DNA of 64,000 nt from Catenuloplanes indicus (GTDB lineage Bacteria; Actinomycetota; Actinomycetes; Mycobacteriales; Micromonosporaceae), in the NCBI RefSeq assembly GCF_030813715.1, contig NZ_JAUSUZ010000001.1:8848501-8912500 (forward strand). The letters are read 5' to 3'. The position numbers and the translations under genes are program-made. The notes beneath the pieces were generated by a model that saw only the letters and a program-made list of their open reading frames with translations, had not been told where the DNA came from and searched no databases. Below, in pieces: positions 40,599-49,520 of this stretch; positions within the stretch are counted from its first letter, which is position 1; each line of letters begins with the position of its first letter.

Positions 40599-42035
40599 AT
40601 GAGCGACTTCGACGAGGCGCAGGTGGCGGTCGAGGCGGCACTGGCCGCCGGTGCCCGCTATGCGGACGCGCGGGTGATGCATCGGCGATACGAGTCGATG
40701 CATGCCCGCAACGGGGAGATCCAGGAGCTGGCCCAGCGTGAGGACGCCGGTCTCGGCGTACGCGCGCTGGTCGGTGACTCCTGGGGCTTCTACGCCATAT
40801 CCGACCTGACCGACATAGCCGCCCGGAAGGCGGGCCGGTCCGCCGCTGAGATCGCCGAGGCGTCCGCGATCGTGGGCGGGCGACCGGTCGAGTTCACGCC
40901 GGCCGCGGCCACGATCGACTCGTGGGCCAGCGGCTGCGCGGTCGACCCGCTCGCCGTGCCGCTCTCCGACAAGGGTGATCTGCTCTCCGGCGCGACCAAG
41001 ACCGCGCACGCGGCCGGTGCGGACCTGGCCGAGGGCATCTACCAGGTGTGGGACACCCGCAAGTGGTTCGTCTCGTCCGAGGGGCACCGCATCGACCAGC
41101 ACATCCGGGAGTGCGGCGGAGGCATCTGGGCCACCGCGATCGGCGACGGTGAGACCCAGCGGCGGTCCTACCCGTCGCACCGCGGCCAGTACGGCACCCG
41201 CGGCTGGGAGCTGGTCACCGAGCTGGACCTGGGCGCGCACGCGGAACGGATCGCGGACGAGTCGCGCGCGCTGCTGTCCGCGCCGCTCTGCCCGTCCGGT
41301 GAGACCACGCTGATCCTCGGCGGCGAGCAGCTCGCGCTGCAGATCCACGAGTCGATCGGGCACGCGATCGAGCTGGACCGGATCCTCGGCTGGGAGGCCG
41401 CGTTCGCCGGGACGAGCTGGCTCGACCTGACCGGGCTCGGTACGCTCCGGTACGGTTCCGGCCTGCTCAACGTGGTGATCGACCCGACCGTCCCGGGCGC
41501 GCTCGGCTCGTTCGGCTACGACGACGAGGGCTCGCCCGCGGTCGCCCGGGACGCGGTCCGGGACGGCATCTGGGTCGGCGTGCTGGCCGGCCGGGACTCC
41601 GCGGCCGTGGCCGGGCTGCCGTACGGCGGCAGCGTCCGCGCGGACGGGTGGCAGTCGCTGCCGATGGTCCGGATGACGAACGTCGGCCTGGAGCCCGGCC
41701 CGCACACGCTCGACGAGATCATCGAGGCGACCGACGACGGCATCCTGATGGAGACGAACCGCTCCTGGTCGATCGACGACAAGCGGCTCAACTTCCAGTT
41801 CGGCACGGAGATCGGCTACGAGGTGAAACGCGGCCGGCTCGGCCGGATGCTGCGCAACCCCACGTACACCGGGATCGGTCCGGTCTTCTGGGGATCGATG
41901 GACATGCTGTCCTCCGAGATCGTCGCCTACGGCACGCCGAACTGCGGCAAGGGACAGCCGGCGCAGATCGGGCACACCGGCCATCCGGCCGCGCCGGCCC
42001 GGTTCCAGAACGTGCGGGTGGGGGTGCGCGGATGA
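40599..42035 (+). CDS. tldD: TldD-type metallopeptidase subunit
   Basis: The protein has 478 residues from ATG 40599 with TGGAG 5 bases upstream. It carries the TldD metal site in LALQIHESIGHAIELDRI (HExxxH) and conserved GSFGYDDEG, MTNVGLEPG and ETNRSWSIDDKRLNFQF segments, with the C-terminal Cys region (YGTPNCGKGQPAQIGHTG). TldD pairs with TldE to form a heterodimeric protease that trims small peptides and leader sequences (microcin B17, CcdA). It overlaps the TldE gene by four bases. No RiPP precursor was found beside it. Confidence 0.93.
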   Translation: MSDFDEAQVAVEAALAAGARYADARVMHRRYESMHARNGEIQELAQREDAGLGVRALVGDSWGFYAISDLTDIAARKAGRSAAEIAEASAIVGGRPVEFTPAAATIDSWASGCAVDPLAVPLSDKGDLLSGATKTAHAAGADLAEGIYQVWDTRKWFVSSEGHRIDQHIRECGGGIWATAIGDGETQRRSYPSHRGQYGTRGWELVTELDLGAHAERIADESRALLSAPLCPSGETTLILGGEQLALQIHESIGHAIELDRILGWEAAFAGTSWLDLTGLGTLRYGSGLLNVVIDPTVPGALGSFGYDDEGSPAVARDAVRDGIWVGVLAGRDSAAVAGLPYGGSVRADGWQSLPMVRMTNVGLEPGPHTLDEIIEATDDGILMETNRSWSIDDKRLNFQFGTEIGYEVKRGRLGRMLRNPTYTGIGPVFWGSMDMLSSEIVAYGTPNCGKGQPAQIGHTGHPAAPARFQNVRVGVRG

Positions 42036-43360
42036 TCGAGCAGGTGACGAGGGCGCTGCCGGGTGCCGAGGCCGAGGTGTTCACCCAGCACGTGGCGCGC
42101 GGCCTGACCCGGTTCGCGAACTCCGCGATCCACCAGAACATCACGACCGAGACCACCACGGTACGGCTGCGCGTGCACCGCGACGGCCGGACCGTGGCGC
42201 TGACCGGCCAGGACCGGGAGACGCTGATCGCCCGGGCCCGCGCCGCGCTGGACGCGGCACCCGCGGACCGCGCCTGGCCGGGTCTGACGCCGCCGTCCGC
42301 GCTGGCCGGCTCGGGCAACCTGGACGAGGAGACCGCCGCCGCCACGCCCGCGGACCGGGCCGCGCGGGTCCGGGACTTCGTGCGCGCGGCCGGTGGGCTG
42401 GAGACCGCCGGGTACGTCGCCACCACCGTGCACCGGGCCACGTACGCGAACACGCTCGGGCAGGTGGTGTCCGGCGGCACCACCGAGGCCGCGCTCGACG
42501 GCATCGCCCGCACCGGCACGTCCGACGGCGTGTCCCGGCTCGCGTCGGTGCGCCTGGCCGACCTCGACGGCGCCCGGCTCGGCGCCCGCGCCGCGGTCAA
42601 GGCCCGCGCGTCCGCGCACCCGGAGGTGCTGCCGCCGGGCCGTTACGAGGTGGTGCTCGAACCGACCGCGGTCGCGGACGTGCTCAACTGCCTCGCGATC
42701 TTCGGCTTCAACGGCCGGATGGTCGCCGAGGGCATGTCGTTCGCCCGGCTCGGCGCGGACCAGCTCGACCCGGCTATCACGCTGCGTGACGACCCGGTCG
42801 GGCCGGGCGGCATCGGGCTGCCGTTCGACGCCGAGGGCACGCCGCGGGACACGCTGACGCTGGTGGACCGCGGCACGGTCCGCGCGGTGCTGCACGACCG
42901 GCAGACCGCGGCGCTGACCGGCGCGGTCTCCACCGGCCACTACAGCGACGCCGGGTTCGGCGTGCTCGGGTCGTGCCTGCACCTGCTCGGGTCCGGCGCC
43001 GGGCCGGCCGACGAGGTGGACGGGCCGGAGGCGGACTCGCACGTGACCGCGCTGGTCCGCGACGTGGAGCGCGGTTTGCTGGTGACGGACAACTGGTACA
43101 CCCGGGTGCTCGACCCGAAGACGCTGGTGATGACCGGCCTGACCCGCAACGGGCTGTGGCTGATCGAGAACGGGCAGGTCACCCGGCCGGTGCAGAACCT
43201 GCGCTTCACTCAGTCCTACCCGCTGGCGCTCGCGCCCGGCGCGGTGCTCGGCGTGGGCACGTCCGCGGCCGGCCAGCCCGCGACCCGGCTGGATCTCGGC
43301 TTCCGCGCCCCGGCCCTGCGCCTGGCCTCCTGGAACTACACCGGCAACGCGGCCGGCTGA
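42032..43360 (+). CDS. tldE: TldE/PmbA-type subunit
   Basis: The protein has 442 residues starting in the ATGA overlap with TldD. It follows the partner subunit's fold without the zinc motif: FANSAIHQNITTETTTVRLRV, GGTTEAALDGIARTG, PGRYEVVLEPTAVADVLNCL, and the end DNWYTRVLDPKTLVMTGLTRNGLW. Inactive TldE completes the tunnel-shaped heterodimer. The tight coupling with tldD suggests equal production. Confidence 0.93.
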   Translation: MIEQVTRALPGAEAEVFTQHVARGLTRFANSAIHQNITTETTTVRLRVHRDGRTVALTGQDRETLIARARAALDAAPADRAWPGLTPPSALAGSGNLDEETAAATPADRAARVRDFVRAAGGLETAGYVATTVHRATYANTLGQVVSGGTTEAALDGIARTGTSDGVSRLASVRLADLDGARLGARAAVKARASAHPEVLPPGRYEVVLEPTAVADVLNCLAIFGFNGRMVAEGMSFARLGADQLDPAITLRDDPVGPGGIGLPFDAEGTPRDTLTLVDRGTVRAVLHDRQTAALTGAVSTGHYSDAGFGVLGSCLHLLGSGAGPADEVDGPEADSHVTALVRDVERGLLVTDNWYTRVLDPKTLVMTGLTRNGLWLIENGQVTRPVQNLRFTQSYPLALAPGAVLGVGTSAAGQPATRLDLGFRAPALRLASWNYTGNAAG

Positions 43361-43402
43361 CCCCGGGAACACGGCCTCCCGGCCCGGTGAGCGCCGTGCT
43401 GG

Positions 43403-43495
43403 CCGGGCTGGGAGCGGCCCGCAGAGCGGCAGATGGGGCCGGGAGTGGCCCGCGATGCGGCAGGCGGGGCAGGGAGCGGCCCGCGATGCGGCAAG
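43403..43495. repeat. Three-copy 31-bp intergenic tandem repeat
   Basis: The core GGGAG(C/T)GGCCCGC(A/G)... recurs at 43410, 43441 and 43472, period exactly 31 bases, with about 85-90% identity. It lies between the TldE stop and the convergent winged-helix gene and may form hairpins or be a slippage array. Confidence 0.8.
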
Positions 43496-43529
43496 CCCGC
43501 AAGCACCGGGCCGGGCCCGCGGAACGCGG

Positions 43530-44633
43530 TCAGTCCGTGATCATCACCCCGGTCAGCGGCACTCCCCGGAACGACGCCAGCCGTTCCGCCTGCTCCTCGA
43601 CCGCCTTGCGCTGATCCGGCGGGACCGGCGCCCACAGGTCCACCGCCACCTGGAACTTCTTCCCCTGCTTCCGTGGCCGCCAGGTGCCGAGCAGGTCACC
43701 GTCGACCAGCACCACGCCGGGCCGGCCGAGCACCGGCCAGATCGCCTTGGCCCGCGCCGGGTCGGCGACCAGCAGCTCACGGTCCTTCGCCTGAACGAAC
43801 AGGTCGTACGGCCCGAGCAGGCGGGTGACGTCAGTGGCCGGGCCGGCGGTCAGCGCGTCCAGGTCCGCGGTCAGGATCGAGCGTTTCTGCCCGGCCACCA
43901 CCACCTCGGTCACGTCCGACGGCCAGCGCGCGGCCACGGTCTTGACCGGCGCGTCCAGGAACGCGGCCACCTGCTTCGGCACGGCCGGCCCGAGCAGCCG
44001 CAGGTAGGCCCGGATCACGTCGAACCGGGGCGCGACGGTACTGCTCACCCGGAAACCGGGGATCGGCTGCAGCACCGGCGGTGACGTGCCGGGCTGCAGC
44101 TCCAGCCCGGCCCGGACCGCGGCCAGCCGGAACGGCATCTCCCACGCGTGCGTCACGCCGCACGGCTTGCAGAACCGCAGGTGCGGCGCATCCAGCACAG
44201 CGGCCAGCCGGCCGGAGACGTCGCCCTTCACGGTCGGCTTCGACACGATCTTCCGTAGCTGCGCGGCCACCTGGTCGAGCCCTTCCAGGTTGCCGATACC
44301 GGCCTGGCGCAGCGGCTTCGCCGCGTCGTAGATCCGCTTGCCGGCGTCCTCGTCGTCGAACGGCGCGACCGCGGCGGCCACCTGCGCGAGGTCCGCCCGC
44401 CGGTACAGGTGCGGGCCGCCGCGCAGCGTCCACAGCATGCTCAGCGCGTCCTCCGCGATGCGCGCGGTGTCCACACCGCGCGTGTGCAGCGCCCAGAGCG
44501 CGCCGTCCGGCCCGGTGTCCTGCGCGCCGTAGTCCAGCAGCGCGGTGTCCTCGACCGCGCCGGTGCCCACCGCCCGGTCCAGCTGCTGCGCCCGGACCCG
44601 GAAACCCAGCACCTGCTCCCGTGTGACCTCCAC
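43530..44633 (-). CDS. Winged helix DNA-binding domain protein (HTH_42/AlkZ superfamily)
   Basis: The protein has 367 residues from GTG 44633, which has GGAGGA at a normal distance; GTG 44642 nearly abuts it. The order matches the HTH_42 family: ARAQQLDR start, FRVSSTVAPRFDVIRAYLRLLGP, VVDGDLLGTWRPRKQGKKFQV near the end. The AlkZ/YcaQ DNA glycosylases of this superfamily repair interstrand crosslinks and often sit in antibiotic clusters. The family's catalytic QxQ/QxD motif is not seen; ALLDYGAQDTGPDGALW is at the place of the helical start. Activity is therefore uncertain. Confidence 0.82.
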   Translation of the reverse strand: MEVTREQVLGFRVRAQQLDRAVGTGAVEDTALLDYGAQDTGPDGALWALHTRGVDTARIAEDALSMLWTLRGGPHLYRRADLAQVAAAVAPFDDEDAGKRIYDAAKPLRQAGIGNLEGLDQVAAQLRKIVSKPTVKGDVSGRLAAVLDAPHLRFCKPCGVTHAWEMPFRLAAVRAGLELQPGTSPPVLQPIPGFRVSSTVAPRFDVIRAYLRLLGPAVPKQVAAFLDAPVKTVAARWPSDVTEVVVAGQKRSILTADLDALTAGPATDVTRLLGPYDLFVQAKDRELLVADPARAKAIWPVLGRPGVVLVDGDLLGTWRPRKQGKKFQVAVDLWAPVPPDQRKAVEEQAERLASFRGVPLTGVMITD

Positions 44634-44673
44634 AGTGTCCACTCCTCCGTCGTCGGGCGATTATCGTCGGGCG

Positions 44674-45822
44674 ATGAAGAAAGCGCGCTTCGCCACCGCA
44701 CTCCTCTTTCTGCTCTACGGCACGCTGCTCGGCGTCTGGACCGCGCGCATCCCCGCGATCAAGGAGCGCCTCGGCCTGACCGACGGCCTGCTCAGCCTCG
44801 CACTCCTCGCGCTCGCCGCGGGCGCGATCACCGGCATGCAGGCGGCCGGCCCGCTGGTCGACCGGTTCGGCACTCGCCGGGTGCTGACCCCGGTCGCGGT
44901 GGCCGACGGTTTCCTGCTGATCCCGGTGGCGCTCGCGCCGAGCCTGGGCACGCTCGCGGTGGCGCTCTTCGCGTTCGGCGTGGTGCACGGCACGCTCAAC
45001 GTCGCGATGAACGCGCGCGGCGTCGAGATCGAACGGTCCTGGGGCTCGCCGATCATGTCCTCCTTCCACGCTGCCTACAGCGTCGGCGGTTTCCTGGGCG
45101 CGGCGGCCGGTGGCGCGTTCGCCGCGGCGGGTGCCGGGGCGGCTGTCACGTTCGCCTCGGCCGCGGTGGTGCTGGCCGCGGTCGCGCTCGTCGCCGTCTC
45201 GGTGCGGGCCGGGACACACCCTGCCACAGGGGTACGACAGAATCCCGGCCGGCTGCACGGCGTACTCCTGCTGGGTGGTCTTGCCTTCTGCGCGCTGGTC
45301 GGCGAGGGCGCCGCCGCGGACTGGAGCACCGTCTACGTGCGCGACAGCCTCGGCGGCTCCCCGGCGCTGGCGGCCGGTGCCTACGCCGCGTTCTTCGCCG
45401 CGATGACCGCCGGCCGGCTCGCCGGCGATCCGCTCACCGCCCGGTTCGGCCCGGTCGCGGTGGTCCGCGCCGGTGGCCTGCTCGCGGCCGGTGGACTCGG
45501 CACCGCGCTGGTCCTCGGCCATCCGGTCGCCGGTGTGATCGGCTTCGGCTGCCTGGGCGCCGGCGTGTCCACGATCGCGCCGCAGGTCTTCTCCGCCGCG
45601 GGCGCACGGAACCCGGACCGCCCGGCCCGCGCGATCGCCCGCGCGGCCAGCATCGGCTGGCTCGGCTTCTTCGCCGGCCCGGTGCTGATCGGCGGCGGCG
45701 CCACGCTTACCGGCCTGCCGGCCGCGCTCGCGATCCCGGTCGTGCTGGCCGCGGTCATCGTGCTCGCGGCCCGCGCGGTCGCGGTGAAGCCGGCCGCCGT
45801 GCCGGCCACCGCGCCGCGATGA
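44674..45822 (+). CDS. MFS transporter, 12-helix
   Basis: The protein has 382 residues from ATG 44674. Motif A is seen as GPLVDRFGTRRV, then FAFGVVHGTLNVAMNARGVEIE, HAAYSVGGFLGAAAGG and, after the central loop, GEGAAADWSTVYVRDSLG. The latter resembles fucose/permease-like or YbjJ-type MFS proteins. Substrate and direction are unknown. It is divergent from the winged-helix gene with a 40-base gap, and its stop overlaps the start of the aminoglycoside phosphotransferase relic. Confidence 0.9.
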   Translation: MKKARFATALLFLLYGTLLGVWTARIPAIKERLGLTDGLLSLALLALAAGAITGMQAAGPLVDRFGTRRVLTPVAVADGFLLIPVALAPSLGTLAVALFAFGVVHGTLNVAMNARGVEIERSWGSPIMSSFHAAYSVGGFLGAAAGGAFAAAGAGAAVTFASAAVVLAAVALVAVSVRAGTHPATGVRQNPGRLHGVLLLGGLAFCALVGEGAAADWSTVYVRDSLGGSPALAAGAYAAFFAAMTAGRLAGDPLTARFGPVAVVRAGGLLAAGGLGTALVLGHPVAGVIGFGCLGAGVSTIAPQVFSAAGARNPDRPARAIARAASIGWLGFFAGPVLIGGGATLTGLPAALAIPVVLAAVIVLAARAVAVKPAAVPATAPR

Positions 45823-46054
45823 CGGCGGACGGACGCCGGGACCGGCGCCGCGCTCGTGCGACGCCTGATCCAGGCGCAGTTCCCGCAGTGGCCGACGCTC
45901 GCGGTCACGCCGGTCCGGGTGGACGGCTGCGACGACCGGACGTACCGGCTCGGCACGACGATGAGCGTGCGCATGCCGCCCGCGAACGACGACAACGACG
46001 AGGTCCGCGGCCCGGGAGACCCGGCGAGTGATCGCTGAACTGCTCACCGGCTGA
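45819..46054 (+). pseudogene. Decayed aminoglycoside phosphotransferase-like gene
   Basis: The relic begins in an ATGA overlap with the MFS stop, frameshifts within about 12 codons, and then reads ALVRRLIQAQFPQWPTL, VTPVRVDGCDDRTYRLG and MSVRMPPAND, the N-lobe start of APH-family kinases. The whole kinase core (Brenner HxDxxxxN and DxD motifs, about 220 residues) is missing. A further frame gives ARETRRVIAELLTG, the family's usual C-terminal helix, ending at 46054. It was probably once co-transcribed with the transporter. Confidence 0.75.
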
Positions 46055-47530
<1,476 letters not shown>

Positions 47531-47537
47531 GGCACCC

Positions 47538-47571
47538 TGGGGGCGGCCGCGTGGCTTCGCCGCCGCCCCCA
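47538..47571 (+). terminator. Terminator of the xylanase gene
   Basis: 10-bp perfect stem TGGGGGCGGC/GCCGCCCCCA (47538-47547 with 47562-47571) starting 8 bases after the stop codon. Confidence 0.75.
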
Positions 47572-47862
47572 CACATGCATTTCCATTTTCCCGCTTCCGG
47601 CGTGGCCGAGTCCCCAGTGCTCCCGCGGGCACCGATCCCGCTGTGCTGACGAAAACCCCAGCGGGTGAATCCTTTCGCGCCGCTCTCGCCCCTGCCGCCC
47701 ATTCCCCGCCGAGGCGCTGGGCTCCGTATGGCCGCCCGCGCCGTCCGCGTATCACCGGCGCGGACCCGGTCATCGAACGGCCGGTCGCGCTACCCGCCCG
47801 AAACTTCCGGATAAATTAGTCGGCCGCTGTACCTGGTGGTCGCATCCGCCGTGGGTCCGAAG

Positions 47863-47945
47863 CCTGTGTGATCAATCAGTGGAGCGAAACGGAGGTCATC
47901 TAGCGAAGTTGATATCCCAAACGCTCCACTGATTGATCACACAGG
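47863..47945. repeat. Perfect 24-bp inverted repeat with 35-base loop
   Basis: Positions 47863-47886 are the exact reverse complement of 47922-47945. Arms begin CCTGTGTGATCAATCAG and end at GGAGCG. The loop contains GGAGGTCATC and TGATATCCCA. GC content is near half, far below the surroundings. It is 380 bases from the xylanase stop, so it is not that gene's simple terminator. It could be a mobile-element footprint, a structured RNA or a protein-binding site. Confidence 0.9.
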
Positions 47946-47991
47946 GCCGAGCGGTATCGTCCGCTGGTGGCGGCGCCTGCCATGCGGTTCT

Positions 47992-48020
47992 GAATATGGC
48001 GATATTTCGGGCGCGGAGCG
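47992..48020. repeat. Dispersed AT-rich palindromic motif, copy 1
   Basis: GAATATGGCGATATTTCG followed by GGCGCGGAGCG. It agrees with copy 2 (49257-49285) at about 22 of 29 positions. The two copies flank the esterase gene. Confidence 0.55.
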
Positions 48021-48245
48021 CCCGGCTGCGTGCCCCGAGCTCCGTGCCGCGAGCTCCGTGCCGCGCCGCGCGCCTTGCGACGGGGATAGCGTCGTTGGTG
48101 ATCGGTGCTGCTCCGGGTAGGCCGGACATGTCCTGGTCAAGGCATTCGGGGGCGGCGGTGCTGTCCCGGCCACGGGCGGTTGTGGCGCGCGCCGGGCTAT
48201 GTGGGACGTGTCGACCTCGCGCTGCCTGTGTGGGATGCGTCGACC

Positions 48246-49034
48246 TCACGCTGGGGGTGAGGGACGGAGCGACGCGCCGATGAAACTGAATGCGGAGGAG
48301 AGGAGCGTGCTCCAGTAGGTGAAGTTGTGCCGTCCGAGGGTGTAGCCGCCGGTGGCCGGTGGGGTGGGCAGGGCGTCGTGGAGCGTGCGGACCTGGGGAT
48401 AGAGAGGGTCGCCGGTGCCGCACCAGAGACCGACGGGGGTGTCACCCAACCGGGTGAGGCCGGCGAAGACCGGATCGGCCGGCGTGACCGCGGGGGAGAA
48501 CGCGGCGACCGCGCGCAGCAGGCCGGGACGGGCCTCGGCCAGCAGCAGGGCGCCGAAGCCGCCCATCGACCAGCCCCAGGCGGCGAGCCGGGACGGGTCG
48601 AAGCCGCGGGCCGCGCACCAGGCCGGGATCTCCTCGGCGGCCATCCGCTGTGGGTCGTCGGCCGGGGACGGTTGCCAGGCGAGCCGGTCGCCGGTGGCTC
48701 CGGCCAGCACGAACGGGGGTGTGCCGCGCCGGACCGCGTCGGTGAGGAAACCGCCCAGACCGAGCGCGGCGAAGTCCGGAGGGCGCTTCGAGCCGCCGTG
48801 CAACACCAGGCAGACCGGCAGGCCACGGCCGTCGCCGTGCCCGTGCGGCACCGCGGTGTAGAGGTCCACCTCGCGTCCGCGCGCCGCCGACCAGACCCGC
48901 TCCAGCCGCTCCACCCCGGCCGGCGCCGGCGCCCGCACCGGGGCCGGCCGGCTCCGTCCGCTCCACAGGCCCGCCCCGGCCGCCACTGCCGACCCACCCG
49001 CGATGCCCGCCGCCAGCAGAGTCCGTCGTCGCAC
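48246..49034 (-). CDS. Secreted esterase-like alpha/beta hydrolase
   Basis: The protein has 262 residues from GTG 49034; GTGs at 49055 and 49088 are alternatives. The N-terminus VRRRTLLAAGIAGGSAVAAGA looks like a twin-arginine or lipoprotein-less signal. The hydrolase core shows LPVCLVLHGGSKRP, nucleophile Ser in GWSMGGFGALLLAEA, GLWCGTGDPLYP and a late His (RHNFTYW). This fits the esterase/antigen-85-like/PHB-depolymerase group. It would act outside on an ester substrate; acetylated xylan is a guess from the nearby xylanase. Confidence 0.85.
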   Translation of the reverse strand: MRRRTLLAAGIAGGSAVAAGAGLWSGRSRPAPVRAPAPAGVERLERVWSAARGREVDLYTAVPHGHGDGRGLPVCLVLHGGSKRPPDFAALGLGGFLTDAVRRGTPPFVLAGATGDRLAWQPSPADDPQRMAAEEIPAWCAARGFDPSRLAAWGWSMGGFGALLLAEARPGLLRAVAAFSPAVTPADPVFAGLTRLGDTPVGLWCGTGDPLYPQVRTLHDALPTPPATGGYTLGRHNFTYWSTLLSSAFSFIGASLRPSPPA

Positions 49035-49520
49035 ACCGGTCCAACGACGACCCACCCGAGCGGAGACGTGCCCGGCACATCGCGTCACCCTGCGCGTAGC
49101 CGCCGCTTCGCAGCGATCCTTGACCGATACGAAAAGGAGGCCGCAGGGCGATTCGGCCGCCGGCAACGCATCGGCCAATGATCCGCCTGCCGGTGCGCGC
49201 GGCCGGGCGGGCGCACCCGGCCCGAGTACGCGACCGCGAGTGTCTGTCCGTACCCGAAATATCGCGGTATTTCGCGCACGGAGAATGTCACGCACGCGGA
49301 CGTGCCGGCAGGCGGGCTGCGGGGAAGAGCGCGGTTGGCCCGCTCCGAGCATGCGGATCGCGCCACGCCGGGAGCGGGAATATCGGGTGTGCGGGCTTTG
49401 TGGTGGGTGCGGGGGGCTGATCTGGGGAAATGGGGGAGAGTCAGTGATGGGCATTACCGCCCATCGAGGACGGGCAGGCCGTAACGTGAGCATCGGGGTC
49501 TTCGGGGGAAAGGGAGAGCC
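49035..49520. other. Intergenic region upstream of ndh
   Basis: No gene is seen beyond possible short extensions of the esterase. It contains copy 2 of the AT-rich palindromic motif near 49256 and another AATATCGGG phrase near 49379. The region directly before 49521 holds the ribosome site (GGGAGAG). Promoters for both divergent genes should lie here. Confidence 0.45.
49256..49285. repeat. Dispersed AT-rich palindromic motif, copy 2
   Basis: GAAATATCGCGGTATTTC (49256-49273) is an 18-bp palindrome with one mismatch, followed by GCGCACGGAGAA, which parallels copy 1 at 47992-48020. Confidence 0.55.

Larger units (their letters stand above)
47572..48245. other. Gene-free stretch with a large inverted repeat
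   Basis: No coding frame here resembles a known family or has a convincing start. It contains the 24-bp inverted repeat at 47863-47945, one copy of a dispersed AT-rich palindrome (47992-48020), a duplicated CGAGCTCCGTGCCG phrase near 48035-48065, and GAAACTTCCGGATAA near 47801. Base composition is uneven and lower in GC than in neighbours, hinting at acquired or rearranged DNA. Confidence 0.5.

Noticed and set aside
40599-43360. A RiPP biosynthesis cluster around TldD/TldE
   Set aside because: No precursor-like short peptide gene, cyclodehydratase, lanthionine synthetase or radical-SAM gene lies nearby. TldD/E pairs are widespread housekeeping proteins in actinobacteria.
47896-48423. Possible minus-strand gene ending at the 24-bp inverted repeat
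   Set aside because: His/Arg/Pro-rich shadow composition, overlaps the esterase in another frame, and has no ribosome site.
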